A stretch of 7,336 nucleotides of DNA from JAHQVK01 sp039819565 (GCA_039819565.1 JBCBRU010000455.1:1-7336); one strand, 5' to 3'; shown: positions 1 through 6,361, numbered from the stretch's first letter. Numbers and translations are program-made. The notes: generated by a model not told the origin, from the letters alone.

Positions 1-1
1 G

Positions 2-811
2 CGGGTGGCTTTCGAGGTCCGCATGGAGTCGGGGGACCGCTACGGGCGGAGTTTCGCCCTCGGTCCCAATCTCGAAAGCATAGATGTCGAAGGGGCGGTG
101 GACACGGCGCTCGATCAGGCCCTCGAGGGGGGGCCTCCGGCCGTCCTGCCACCCGGGCGGTATCCGGCGGTGCTCGACCGTTCGGCGGTGGCGCGCCTGT
201 TCAAAGTCCTCGGGAACACCGCGGGGGTCGCTGCCAAGTCTCGGGGAGAGAGCTTCTTGGTGCGCTCTGGGGAGCAGATCTTCGACGATCGCCTGCACGT
301 CATCGACGACTTCACGCATGCTCTTCATCGGGGCGAGCCTTTCGACTGCGATGGGTTGGCTCGGGAGATCGTGCCCCTCGTAGAAAGCGGCATGGTCGGT
401 CGACCCGTCTCCGGCTGGTTCAACCGGGGGCAGCTCGCGCCCACCGGTCACGGGGTCGTGCTTGCCGACGGACGTCGAGCAGAGCGCGCCGAGCATCTGG
501 TGGTCTCGGGGGGCGGCAGCGGTGACTGGGATCGACTCGTCCGCGGCGTCCACGCAGGAGTACTGGTGAGCGATTTTAACCACCTAGAGGTGGTCGACCC
601 GGCCGCGCTCCGGGTCACCGGGGTCACCGGGCCCGGGTTCTTCGCGATCGAAGCAGGCGAGCGCACGGTGCCGCTCCTCCCTTTGCGTTTCGACGTCTCT
701 CTCTACGACCTGTTCGCGAATCTCCCGGATCTCGGCGCCCCCGGCTGGGCTGAAGGCGCCGTCGTCCCCCCGCTGTGCGTCGCCGAGCTTCCGCTCTACG
801 CCCCCGCTTGA
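2..811 (+). CDS. TldD/PmbA-family protein, PmbA (TldE)-like C-terminal part, truncated at the left edge
   Basis: TldD and PmbA (TldE) form a heterodimeric cytoplasmic protease acting on unfolded or modified peptides; TldD carries the HExxxH zinc site and PmbA does not. The frame is open to the left edge, so the GTG at 5 is probably internal and about 269 C-terminal residues are visible. PmbA-like segments, numbered from that GTG, are P-P-G-R-Y-P-A-V-L-D (about 49-58), V-I-D-D (99-102), F-D-C-D-G-L (113-118), then the S-G-W-F-N-R...P-T-G-H-G stretch (136-149) and V-T-G..GPGFFAIEAGE (206-220). No HExxxH follows the V-L-D segment, where TldD has it, so this looks like the non-catalytic partner. 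The ending V-V-P-P-L-C-V-A-E-L-P-L resembles PmbA C-termini. The match is by remembered family pattern, not alignment, and a paralogue is possible. The TGA at 809-811 is convergent with rsgA. Confidence 0.8.
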   Translation, partial: RVAFEVRMESGDRYGRSFALGPNLESIDVEGAVDTALDQALEGGPPAVLPPGRYPAVLDRSAVARLFKVLGNTAGVAAKSRGESFLVRSGEQIFDDRLHVIDDFTHALHRGEPFDCDGLAREIVPLVESGMVGRPVSGWFNRGQLAPTGHGVVLADGRRAERAEHLVVSGGGSGDWDRLVRGVHAGVLVSDFNHLEVVDPAALRVTGVTGPGFFAIEAGERTVPLLPLRFDVSLYDLFANLPDLGAPGWAEGAVVPPLCVAELPLYAPA

Positions 812-862
812 CGCATCCTCGGGGGTCGCTCGACCCGATCGGTGCCCTCAGTCCGGGCAGGA
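812..862. other. Convergent spacer between the PmbA-like gene and rsgA
   Basis: This 51-bp gap separates two converging stop codons. The only structure seen is a short dyad, GGGTC (823-827) and GACCC (832-836), around the loop GCTC. It could pause transcription from either side, but the stem is 5 bp and no T-run follows on either strand, so a terminator is not claimed. Confidence 0.4.
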
Positions 863-1906
863 CTAACGCGAGCGAAGGCGAGGGCGTCCCCGACGCCGAA
901 TTGGGGCCGCCGCCACTTCAGCGCGAAGGCGGAGATAGGAGGCCACCCGACTTCTGGACAGTTCGCCTCGGTCCATGGCGTCTCGGACCGCACACCCCGG
1001 TTCGACCCGGTGGGAGCAGTCTCTGAAGCGGCAGCCCTCGGCGATCGAGGCCACGTCCGCGAAGGCCTCGTCGAGCGCTTCGGGGTCGACCCACAGACTC
1101 AAGGCCCTCATCCCCGGCGTGTCCACCAAGAGCCCATTTTGGTGGGGAAGGAAGAAGAGCTCGCGGTGGGTGGTGGTGTGTCGTCCTTTGGCGTCTTCCT
1201 CTCGGATTTCCGCCGTCGCCTGTCGGGCGTCCCCGAGGAGCGCGTTGGTCAGGCTCGATTTTCCGACGCCCGAGGATCCGACCAGAGCCACCGTCCGTCC
1301 GTCCCCCACCTGCCGCCGAAGCGCTTCGATACCCCGACCGTCGGCCGCGGAGGTGGGGAGGACCGGCGCATCCAGGGCCACCTCTCGAAGGCGCTCGAGA
1401 TGGGCACCTGAATCCGCCACCAAGTCGGTCTTGTTGAGCACGACCCCAGGCTCGGCCCCAGACGCGTGAATCGTGGCCAGATAGCGTTCGATGCGGCGGG
1501 GGTTGAACTCCTCGTTGGGACTCGTCACCACCAGGACGAGGTCCAGGTTGGCCGCCACCAGCTGGGGATCCCCGCGTCGCTTCGCTGACTGCCGTACGAA
1601 TTGCGTGCGCCTCGGAAGCACGTGTTCGATGCGCCAGTAGCCTCCCTCCGACGGCGCCCTCGCGGCTACGAAGTCGCCCACTGCTGGTCGAGCCAGCGGA
1701 TCTTCAGACTGCTCGGCTCGAAGACGACCGCTGAGCTCGCCCCAGACACGCCGCTCGAAATCCACGAGGGCGATCTGTGCCTGGGCCTCCACGGCCACGC
1801 GAAACAGCTCGAGACCTGGGTCCGAGAGGTTCTCGAGGGCCTGAAGCTGACCCGCGTCGACGCCCAAGCGTCGGGACCCCTCGAGAGGGTGCAAGGGAGG
1901 CTGCAC
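863..1906 (-). CDS. rsgA: Ribosome small-subunit-dependent GTPase A (RsgA/YjeQ)
   Basis: RsgA is a circularly permuted GTPase that binds the 30S subunit late in assembly and releases maturation factors on GTP hydrolysis. The 347 residues show the permuted motif order: an OB-fold region (about 35-100, with W-G-E-L-S-G-R-L and A-V-G-D-F-V), G4 N-K-T-D (158-161), G5-like S-A-A-D-G (186-190), P-loop G-S-S-G-V-G-K-S (210-217), G2 threonines H-T-T-T (243-246) and G3 D-T-P-G (262-265). The zinc knuckle C292-x4-C297-x-H299-x5-C305 follows, then a basic tail. Length is normal for the family. The start is uncertain. GTG at 1906 is the farthest upstream option because an in-frame TAG lies immediately before it, but it has no well-placed Shine-Dalgarno. 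TTG at 1867, 9 nt after GAGGGG, would give 334 residues. GTG is preferred because residues 8-19 resemble the L-E-x-L-G-W-D opening of relatives. It is divergent from the GltD-like gene. Confidence 0.96.
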   Translation of the reverse strand: MQPPLHPLEGSRRLGVDAGQLQALENLSDPGLELFRVAVEAQAQIALVDFERRVWGELSGRLRAEQSEDPLARPAVGDFVAARAPSEGGYWRIEHVLPRRTQFVRQSAKRRGDPQLVAANLDLVLVVTSPNEEFNPRRIERYLATIHASGAEPGVVLNKTDLVADSGAHLERLREVALDAPVLPTSAADGRGIEALRRQVGDGRTVALVGSSGVGKSSLTNALLGDARQATAEIREEDAKGRHTTTHRELFFLPHQNGLLVDTPGMRALSLWVDPEALDEAFADVASIAEGCRFRDCSHRVEPGCAVRDAMDRGELSRSRVASYLRLRAEVAAAPIRRRGRPRLRSR

Positions 1907-1998
1907 CTACACAGCATGCCAGCCCCTCCGTCTCCGGGCGAGCGAGACTCGGAGTCGGATGGGGAAGGACGCCGGTTGCCTCCAGCCCCTGGGAGGCG

Positions 1999-2036
1999 CC
2001 ACCCTTCGCTCGCCCAAAGGGTGGGGAGGAGCGAAG
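1999..2036 (+). promoter_or_regulatory. Two alternative perfect 8-bp hairpins around the GltD-like ribosome binding site
   Basis: Stem A pairs 1999-2006 with 2017-2024 (10-nt loop). Stem B pairs 2004-2011 with 2029-2036 (17-nt loop). They compete for 2004-2006. Stem B takes GAG of the Shine-Dalgarno (2029-2031) into its 3' arm, while stem A leaves AGGAG free. The layout could let leader folding control translation, but no ligand-binding core or known riboswitch pattern is visible and function is inference. Confidence 0.35.
2027..2031 (+). promoter_or_regulatory. Ribosome binding site fixing the GltD-like start at 2040
   Basis: AGGAG at 2027-2031, within a longer purine run GGGGAGGAG, lies 8 nt before ATG 2040. 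This favours 2040 over the in-frame ATG at 1959. The 27 codons between the two fall in the hairpin-rich leader, read like untranslated sequence and have no counterpart in the family. Confidence 0.75.
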
Positions 2037-2039
2037 CAC

Positions 2040-3203
2040 ATGGGCGCCGACAACCACCGGACCGACGAAGGCCACGCGGCCTACCTTCGTCTGGCCGCTC
2101 GCGAGCACTTTCCAGAGTGGACGGCCCGGTTGCGTCTCGGGGCTCCAGATCCGGGCGGGAGTGACGCTGAATCGTCGCTCGCCCTGATGGAGCGCGCCTT
2201 CGCGGAGGGCTGGGTTATCCCTCGACCTCCCGCTACTCGCAGCGGTCGCACCGTGGTGGTGGTGGGCGGCGGCATGGTCGGGCTGGCGGCCGCCGCGGCC
2301 CTGAACCAGGCCGGACACTACGTTCGCGTGTACGAGTCCTCATCGCGCTTAGGCGGCCTCCTCAGCGTGGGCGCGGGTCTGGCTCGGGTCGAGCAGTGGG
2401 TGGTGGACCGCCGAGTCCGACTGCTCGAGGCGGAAGGGGTCGAGATCGTGACCGGAGCCAAGATCGGCGAAACCTTGGGTTTCGACGAGATCCGGGAAGT
2501 GAGCGACGCCCTCATTCTCACCGTGGGCAAGCGACGCCCTCGGCGACTCCGCGTGCCAGGGGTCGACACGGAGGGGGTCTTTGAGGCCGATCGTCTGCTG
2601 CGGCGGCGCGACCATGACCTGGATGCGCGCGGGCAACGCGTGCTCATCCTCGGCGACGGCGAAGGTGCGGACACGGTGCGGCGGCGGGCGGAGGAGGGCG
2701 GGGCACGAGCGGTGTCTGTGTTTCCTCTGCTCGGTCGCGGCATCCAGGCGGCCCTCGATCGCCGGCCCGAGGGAGCGTGGCCGCTCCTGCACTCGGACGG
2801 CGGAGGGAGTCCTCAGCCGGTCGTCGTGGTGGCCATCGAAGCAGACGACGCGGGGAGCGTGCGCTCCGTCCGCCTCGTGAAGGTGGGGCTCGAGGAAGAG
2901 CGAGGCTGGCCGGTGGTGGTGCCGCAGCCCGGAACCGCGTTTTCGGTCGAAGCGGAGCGCGTGATCCTCGCCCCTGGGTTCGTGGGACCGGACACCCGCC
3001 TCATCGAGCGCCAGCTGGGCGTAGAGCTCGACGTCGACGGCAACATTGCCGCGGATCGGCGATTCGGCACTTCGGTGCCGGGCGTGTTCTACGCCGGGCA
3101 CGCCAATCCGGGAGCGTCGGAGCTGCTCTGGGATCTGTCGCAGGGCTTGGAGGTCGCGGCGGAGGTCGACGTCCGGGTCCGCGGAGGCTCCTCCGAAGCT
3201 TGA
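2040..3203 (+). CDS. GltD-like FAD/NAD(P)-binding oxidoreductase lacking the iron-sulfur domain
   Basis: The 387-residue product aligns by eye with the flavin half of the glutamate synthase small subunit. R-A-F-A-E-G-W-V-I-P-R-P-P (52-64) matches the linker before the FAD domain. The FAD Rossmann motif is V-V-G-G-G-M-V-G (74-81), with acidic E99 closing strand 2. W-V-V-D-R-R-V-x-L-L-E-A-E-G-V-E (120-135) is a GltD signature. A second nucleotide-binding loop, L-G-D-G-E-G-A-D (204-211), fits the NADPH site. S-V-P-G-V-F-Y-A-G (345-353) is the C-terminal FAD signature. GltD is about 470 residues with an N-terminal 4Fe-4S domain of about 140. Here only about 60 residues precede the FAD domain and the protein contains no cysteine. 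The usual A-G-D aspartate is H354. No gltB is adjacent, so glutamate synthase activity is unlikely; substrate and partner are unknown. Its stop is 3 bp from that of the convergent TPR gene. Confidence 0.85.
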   Translation: MGADNHRTDEGHAAYLRLAAREHFPEWTARLRLGAPDPGGSDAESSLALMERAFAEGWVIPRPPATRSGRTVVVVGGGMVGLAAAAALNQAGHYVRVYESSSRLGGLLSVGAGLARVEQWVVDRRVRLLEAEGVEIVTGAKIGETLGFDEIREVSDALILTVGKRRPRRLRVPGVDTEGVFEADRLLRRRDHDLDARGQRVLILGDGEGADTVRRRAEEGGARAVSVFPLLGRGIQAALDRRPEGAWPLLHSDGGGSPQPVVVVAIEADDAGSVRSVRLVKVGLEEERGWPVVVPQPGTAFSVEAERVILAPGFVGPDTRLIERQLGVELDVDGNIAADRRFGTSVPGVFYAGHANPGASELLWDLSQGLEVAAEVDVRVRGGSSEA

Positions 3204-3206
3204 GAC

Positions 3207-4451
3207 CTAAAACGTGACGATGAGGTCGTCCGAGTCTTCCGAGACCTCCGGCTCGACGTCGGCAACCTCCAAAATCTCGTCGAGCGTGATGGAGATGACG
3301 TCGCTGTCCTCATCCGGGTCGCCGGCGCGGACGCCCTGAAAGTGCGGGGTGGGCGTCTCGTGATCGAGCTGGACGAGGCGTCGTTCGAGGCCCTCGGCCT
3401 CGGTCAGACGCTGGGTGGCCCGTAGATATCGGGCTGCGGCCCGGAGTCCCGGGGCGTGGTCCGGAGCGGCTTTGAGCAAACCGAGGATGGCGCGATCCGC
3501 GCTCGTGGTGGCCTCGGCGGCATGGTGCGCTTCGAGGAGACGGGTCCACAGCGGGCCGGTGGCGTGGGGCCGGCCGACCTCCTCACTGAGCCGCGCCGTC
3601 GTCTCCACGAGATCGAGGTCGAGGTTCGGATCCTTGAGCAGAGTGTCCACCAGGGGTTCCGCGCGTTCGGGGAACTCGGCGCGGACCAGGGCCCGGGCCA
3701 ACTCCGCCAGCGCCGCGCGGTGCGGCCGGGGTGCGCCGTTCGCTTCCCGAATGCGCACCATCAGCTCCCGCGCGGGAACGAAGTTGGGCTTGGTCTCGAT
3801 GAGAGGCTCGAGCCAGGCCAGGGCGCCTTCGACGTCGCCGGCGGCGAGGGCGCGCTCGGACAGCGGCCAACGAAGACACGGATACGGATCGACCTCGTCG
3901 ACGAGGGCGTCGAGGAGCTCGGCGCCCGGCTGAGCCCGCCGCAGTCGACGTACGAGCGCCGCGGACGCTTCCTCTTCTCGGCCGGCTTGGAGGAGGCTGA
4001 GAATCCAGCTCCGCAGCGCGGTGAGGTCGGAGGTTTCCGTCTCGGCCAGACACCCGAGCGCCCACAACCGACGCCGGTCGCCGGGTGCGCGGGCCGCTTG
4101 AGTGAGCTGGTGACAAGCTTCTCGGAGGGCGTCTGGGTCATCGCCCAGCTCCTCGAGCCCCCGCGCGAGTCGGAACAAGACCTCCGGCTGTCCAGGAAAC
4201 AGGCCGTCCGCGCGCCGGAGCAGCTTTACGGCCTCGAGATGGTGACCCATCGTCGAGAAGCTACGGGCGGCTTGGTCGAAGTGGTGAAAGGCTCGGTCGA
4301 CCTTCCCCGCGAGGCGATAGGCCTCGGCCAGGCGGCCTCGAAGTTCAGGGCTGGGGGAATCGGCCAGGAGCCCACGAAAACGCTCGATGGCGCGCTCGTG
4401 ATGTCCCGTCTGGAGAAGGCGCTCGGCCTCCTGGCGGGCCCGGTCCGTCAC
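3207..4451 (-). CDS. TPR-repeat protein with acidic C-terminal tail
   Basis: This predicted soluble protein of 414 residues has no signal peptide or membrane segment. It is almost entirely helical and built of degenerate tetratricopeptide repeats, clearest at about 4-35 (A-E-R-L-L...A-I-E-R-F-R-G-L-L), 36-69, 70-103 and 198-230. TPR arrays bind partner proteins. Residues 368-414 form a separate low-complexity acidic tail with two related motifs, E-D-S-D-V-I-S-I-T (381-389) and E-D-S-D-D-L-I-V-T (405-413). GTG at 4451 is the earliest possible start because an in-frame TAG lies 12 nt upstream; the Shine-Dalgarno is weak. The gene lies 30 bp after the kinase stop on the same strand, so co-transcription is likely. 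By context it may be an adaptor or substrate of that kinase, which is inference. TPR assignment is confident; the specific function is not recognised. Confidence 0.85.
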   Translation of the reverse strand: MTDRARQEAERLLQTGHHERAIERFRGLLADSPSPELRGRLAEAYRLAGKVDRAFHHFDQAARSFSTMGHHLEAVKLLRRADGLFPGQPEVLFRLARGLEELGDDPDALREACHQLTQAARAPGDRRRLWALGCLAETETSDLTALRSWILSLLQAGREEEASAALVRRLRRAQPGAELLDALVDEVDPYPCLRWPLSERALAAGDVEGALAWLEPLIETKPNFVPARELMVRIREANGAPRPHRAALAELARALVRAEFPERAEPLVDTLLKDPNLDLDLVETTARLSEEVGRPHATGPLWTRLLEAHHAAEATTSADRAILGLLKAAPDHAPGLRAAARYLRATQRLTEAEGLERRLVQLDHETPTPHFQGVRAGDPDEDSDVISITLDEILEVADVEPEVSEDSDDLIVTF

Positions 4452-4481
4452 GCGGCGACTCTAACAGGCGCACCGGTGGCG

Positions 4482-6314
4482 TCAATCTTGGCGGTTTCGC
4501 CGGCTGGGCTCGACATCGATGCGTCCAGCTTCGAAGTCCGCTATCAGCTTGAGACGAGCCCCCGGCGCCACTTGAATCTCCTGGCTGACGCGCGGCTGGC
4601 GCGGTTCGAGGGCTCCAGCGCTCTTCATGGGGCAATTCTCGCCGACCACCATCACCCGATGGAGGCCCGGGCTGAGGACATGACCAAAGATGGGGGTGGA
4701 CCCTGCGAGTCGCTTTCCATCGACCGTTACTCGGCCACGGCAGCGACGAGCTCCGAAGTCGGCGGCGGCCCGCCGCGGCGCCGGAGCCTCCGGATGCGCG
4801 GGCGCCTCGGCGTCCGGGCGCGAGGGGGTCGGGGCGGGCTCCGAGGGGGTCGAGGGGGCTTCGGAGACGGGCGGACGAGGAGCGCTGGTCGCCGCCTCGG
4901 CGGCTTCCGGCACCTCGCTTCCGAGGAACGGGACCACGGCAAAACCGGCCAACACGGCCAGGCCCAGGAGCGACATGGCCGAAGCGAGCAGCACCGGCCG
5001 CCGACGTCGAGGCGGAGCCGGAAAGTCCTCCGAGGGTTCGTAGGTGGGGCTCAGACCCAAGCCCTCGTCCAAACCGAGGGGCGCCGGCTCGAGCGGAGTG
5101 AGGAGCGCGTCTGAGAACCCGCCCGAGAGCGGCGTCGACACCCCGGCCGAGGGTCCGATGGCGGGGGTCGGGGTCAGATCGCCCGTGATGATGTGGGGTT
5201 CGAGGGGCTGAGAGCCGGTGGTGGGACGCTTGGGGCTCTGGAACATCCCGCTCGGGGCCCGGGTGGCGATCGTCTCCACCCGACTCGAGATCGACTGCTC
5301 GATGGCCTGCTCGATGACCTCGGAAAACTCGGCGGTCTCGGGAATTTCCTCTTCGAGGGCCCGGGTGGCGGCCCGGTCGCGATCGAGGAGCCGGCGGACC
5401 CATTTGCCGAGGGAGCGGTGACTCGCGTTGGGAAAGTGGAGCGCGCGCACGCGGGCCACGGCGGTGGCGAGTTCGGCCGCGGTCTGCAGTCTCTCGCGGG
5501 GCTGGATGCGGAGCGCTTTGAGGACGAGGTCGTCGACATCGCGGTGGAGGCGCTTCCTCGGGTCCTGGCGCGAGGGGAGAGGGACCTCGTGCCTTCGCAT
5601 GAGCTCGCGCGTCTCCTGGTCCTCGGGACGCCAAAAGAGCGGTCGACCGACCAGCGTCTCCCAGAGGAGGAGGCCGGCCTGATAGAGGTCGGTGCGATGG
5701 TCGATGGCCTGGCCCGTCGCCTGCTCGGGCGACATGTAGCCTGTGGTCCCCTTCACGACCCCAGCCCGCGTCTTGGGCATGGCGGCGGACTTGTGGCCGG
5801 TCTTGGCGATGCCGAAGTCGAGGATTTTGACGTCGCCGTCTCGGGAGACCAGGACGTTGCGGGGATTGAGGTCGCGATGCACCAGGCCCAGGGGGAGCCC
5901 ATCGGGGCCGGACTTTCGGTGGGCGTAGTCCAGCCCTCGGCAGACCTCCTCCACGATCAGCAAAGCCAGCCCCGGCTTCAGGGGGTCTTCGTGTCGTCGG
6001 GCGGCGTCGAGGAGCGCGAAGACGTCCTGCCCGTCCACGAACTCCATCGCGATGAAGTAGGTGCCGTCGACGCGTCCGAGCTCGTAGATAGAGACAATGT
6101 TGGCGTGGGTCAGGCTGACCGCGATCTTCGCCTCGGCCACGAAGCTCTGCACGAACTCCGGATCCCGCGCGTACTGGGGAAGGATCTGCTTGATAACGAG
6201 GTCCTTCTCGAACCCGTCGGCGCCGTACAGCTTGGCCCCGAACACCTCGGCCATGCCACCGACCGCGATGCGACGCGTGAGGAAGTACTTTCCGAAGGTC
6301 GTGGGGTGGAACAC
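4482..6314 (-). CDS. Membrane-anchored Hanks-type Ser/Thr protein kinase with PEGA-like outer domain
   Basis: The 610-residue protein has a cytoplasmic kinase domain (about 8-290), a Pro/Thr/Ser-rich linker (350-435), R-R-R-R followed by one transmembrane helix (440-464), then a Pro/Ala/Glu-rich stalk and a C-terminal domain. Kinase landmarks are the glycine loop V-G-G-M-A-E-V-F (18-25), ATP-site lysine K42, helix-C E61, catalytic loop H-R-D-L-N-P-R-N (146-153, base D148), D-F-G (166-168), activation segment G-T-T-G-Y-M-S-P-E (189-197), D209 of subdomain IX and R275. Residues 525-600 resemble a PEGA domain (R-V-T-V-D-G-K-R-L-A-G-S-T-P then L-S-P-G-L-H-R-V) with C525 and C561 able to form a disulfide. 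It probably phosphorylates cytoplasmic Ser/Thr targets in response to an envelope signal. GTG 6314 is the only start: an in-frame TAA lies 11 codons upstream and the next Met is inside the glycine loop. No Shine-Dalgarno is seen. It heads a likely operon with the TPR gene. Confidence 0.94.
   Translation of the reverse strand: MFHPTTFGKYFLTRRIAVGGMAEVFGAKLYGADGFEKDLVIKQILPQYARDPEFVQSFVAEAKIAVSLTHANIVSIYELGRVDGTYFIAMEFVDGQDVFALLDAARRHEDPLKPGLALLIVEEVCRGLDYAHRKSGPDGLPLGLVHRDLNPRNVLVSRDGDVKILDFGIAKTGHKSAAMPKTRAGVVKGTTGYMSPEQATGQAIDHRTDLYQAGLLLWETLVGRPLFWRPEDQETRELMRRHEVPLPSRQDPRKRLHRDVDDLVLKALRIQPRERLQTAAELATAVARVRALHFPNASHRSLGKWVRRLLDRDRAATRALEEEIPETAEFSEVIEQAIEQSISSRVETIATRAPSGMFQSPKRPTTGSQPLEPHIITGDLTPTPAIGPSAGVSTPLSGGFSDALLTPLEPAPLGLDEGLGLSPTYEPSEDFPAPPRRRRPVLLASAMSLLGLAVLAGFAVVPFLGSEVPEAAEAATSAPRPPVSEAPSTPSEPAPTPSRPDAEAPAHPEAPAPRRAAADFGARRCRGRVTVDGKRLAGSTPIFGHVLSPGLHRVMVVGENCPMKSAGALEPRQPRVSQEIQVAPGARLKLIADFEAGRIDVEPSRRNRQD
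4821..4852 (-). repeat. Short in-frame direct repeat in the kinase periplasmic stalk
   Basis: The 11-bp string CGAGGGGGTCG occurs at 4821-4831 and again at 4842-4852, exactly 21 bp apart, with a third partial copy from 4851. On the coding strand it encodes the T-P-S units of the Ser/Thr/Pro-rich stalk (about residues 488-499). The period keeps the frame, so copy number could change the stalk length without breaking the gene. Confidence 0.5.
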
Positions 6315-6341
6315 GGGGAGGCCGACCGAATGATGCCGAGA

Positions 6342-6361
6342 CGGTTACGCGCACGCAACCG
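6342..6361. promoter_or_regulatory. Operator-like 20-bp imperfect palindrome
   Basis: Left half CGGTTACGCG and right half CACGCAACCG are inverted copies matching at 8 of 10 positions per half-site (16 of 20 overall, no spacer). The outer five bases, CGGTT/AACCG, are perfect. It ends 28 nt upstream of the kinase GTG and about 80 nt upstream of the lipoprotein ATG, a fitting place for a dimeric regulator of both genes. The binding protein is unknown, and an RNA-level role is not excluded because it overlaps a possible hairpin. Confidence 0.35.

Larger units (their letters stand above)
1907..2039. promoter_or_regulatory. Divergent control region and structured leader between rsgA and the GltD-like gene
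   Basis: The 133-bp spacer must hold the 5' signals of both rsgA (leftward) and the GltD-like gene (rightward). No convincing -35/-10 pair was found on either strand. It is dense in inverted repeats. GTCTC (1930-1934) pairs with GAGAC (1944-1948). CCACCCTT (1999-2006) pairs perfectly with AAGGGTGG (2017-2024). CTTCGCTC (2004-2011) pairs perfectly with GAGCGAAG (2029-2036). The last two stems share bases 2004-2006 and interleave, so they cannot form together without a pseudoknot. Some of this may be chance in GC-rich DNA. Confidence 0.4.

Noticed and set aside
611..635. Tandem GGTCACCGG repeat in the PmbA-like gene
   Set aside because: It simply encodes V-T-G-V-T-G within a glycine-rich conserved segment. 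Two short copies in coding sequence do not indicate a repeat element.
821..838. Possible bidirectional terminator in the convergent spacer
   Set aside because: The stem is only 5 bp with no T-tract on either strand, which is too weak to call.
1959..2039. Upstream ATG at 1959 as the start of the GltD-like gene
   Set aside because: There is no well-placed ribosome site, the extra 27 residues match nothing in the family, and the segment is hairpin-rich. ATG 2040 has AGGAG at 8 nt.
1601..2164. Plus-strand open frames antisense to rsgA and running into the spacer
   Set aside because: The translations are low-complexity Arg/Pro/Ser sequence, and RsgA motifs on the other strand explain the region.
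3456..5114. A 552-codon open frame on the plus strand, antisense to the TPR and kinase genes
   Set aside because: Its composition is biased, with no recognisable motif, no Shine-Dalgarno and no spacing logic. The opposite strand carries two well-supported genes, so this is an antisense shadow.
4345..6354. A 669-codon open frame on the minus strand spanning the whole kinase gene
   Set aside because: It is a frame-shifted shadow of the kinase caused by high third-position GC. Its translation is Arg/Pro/Gly-rich with no domain, while the overlapping 610-residue frame has every kinase motif.
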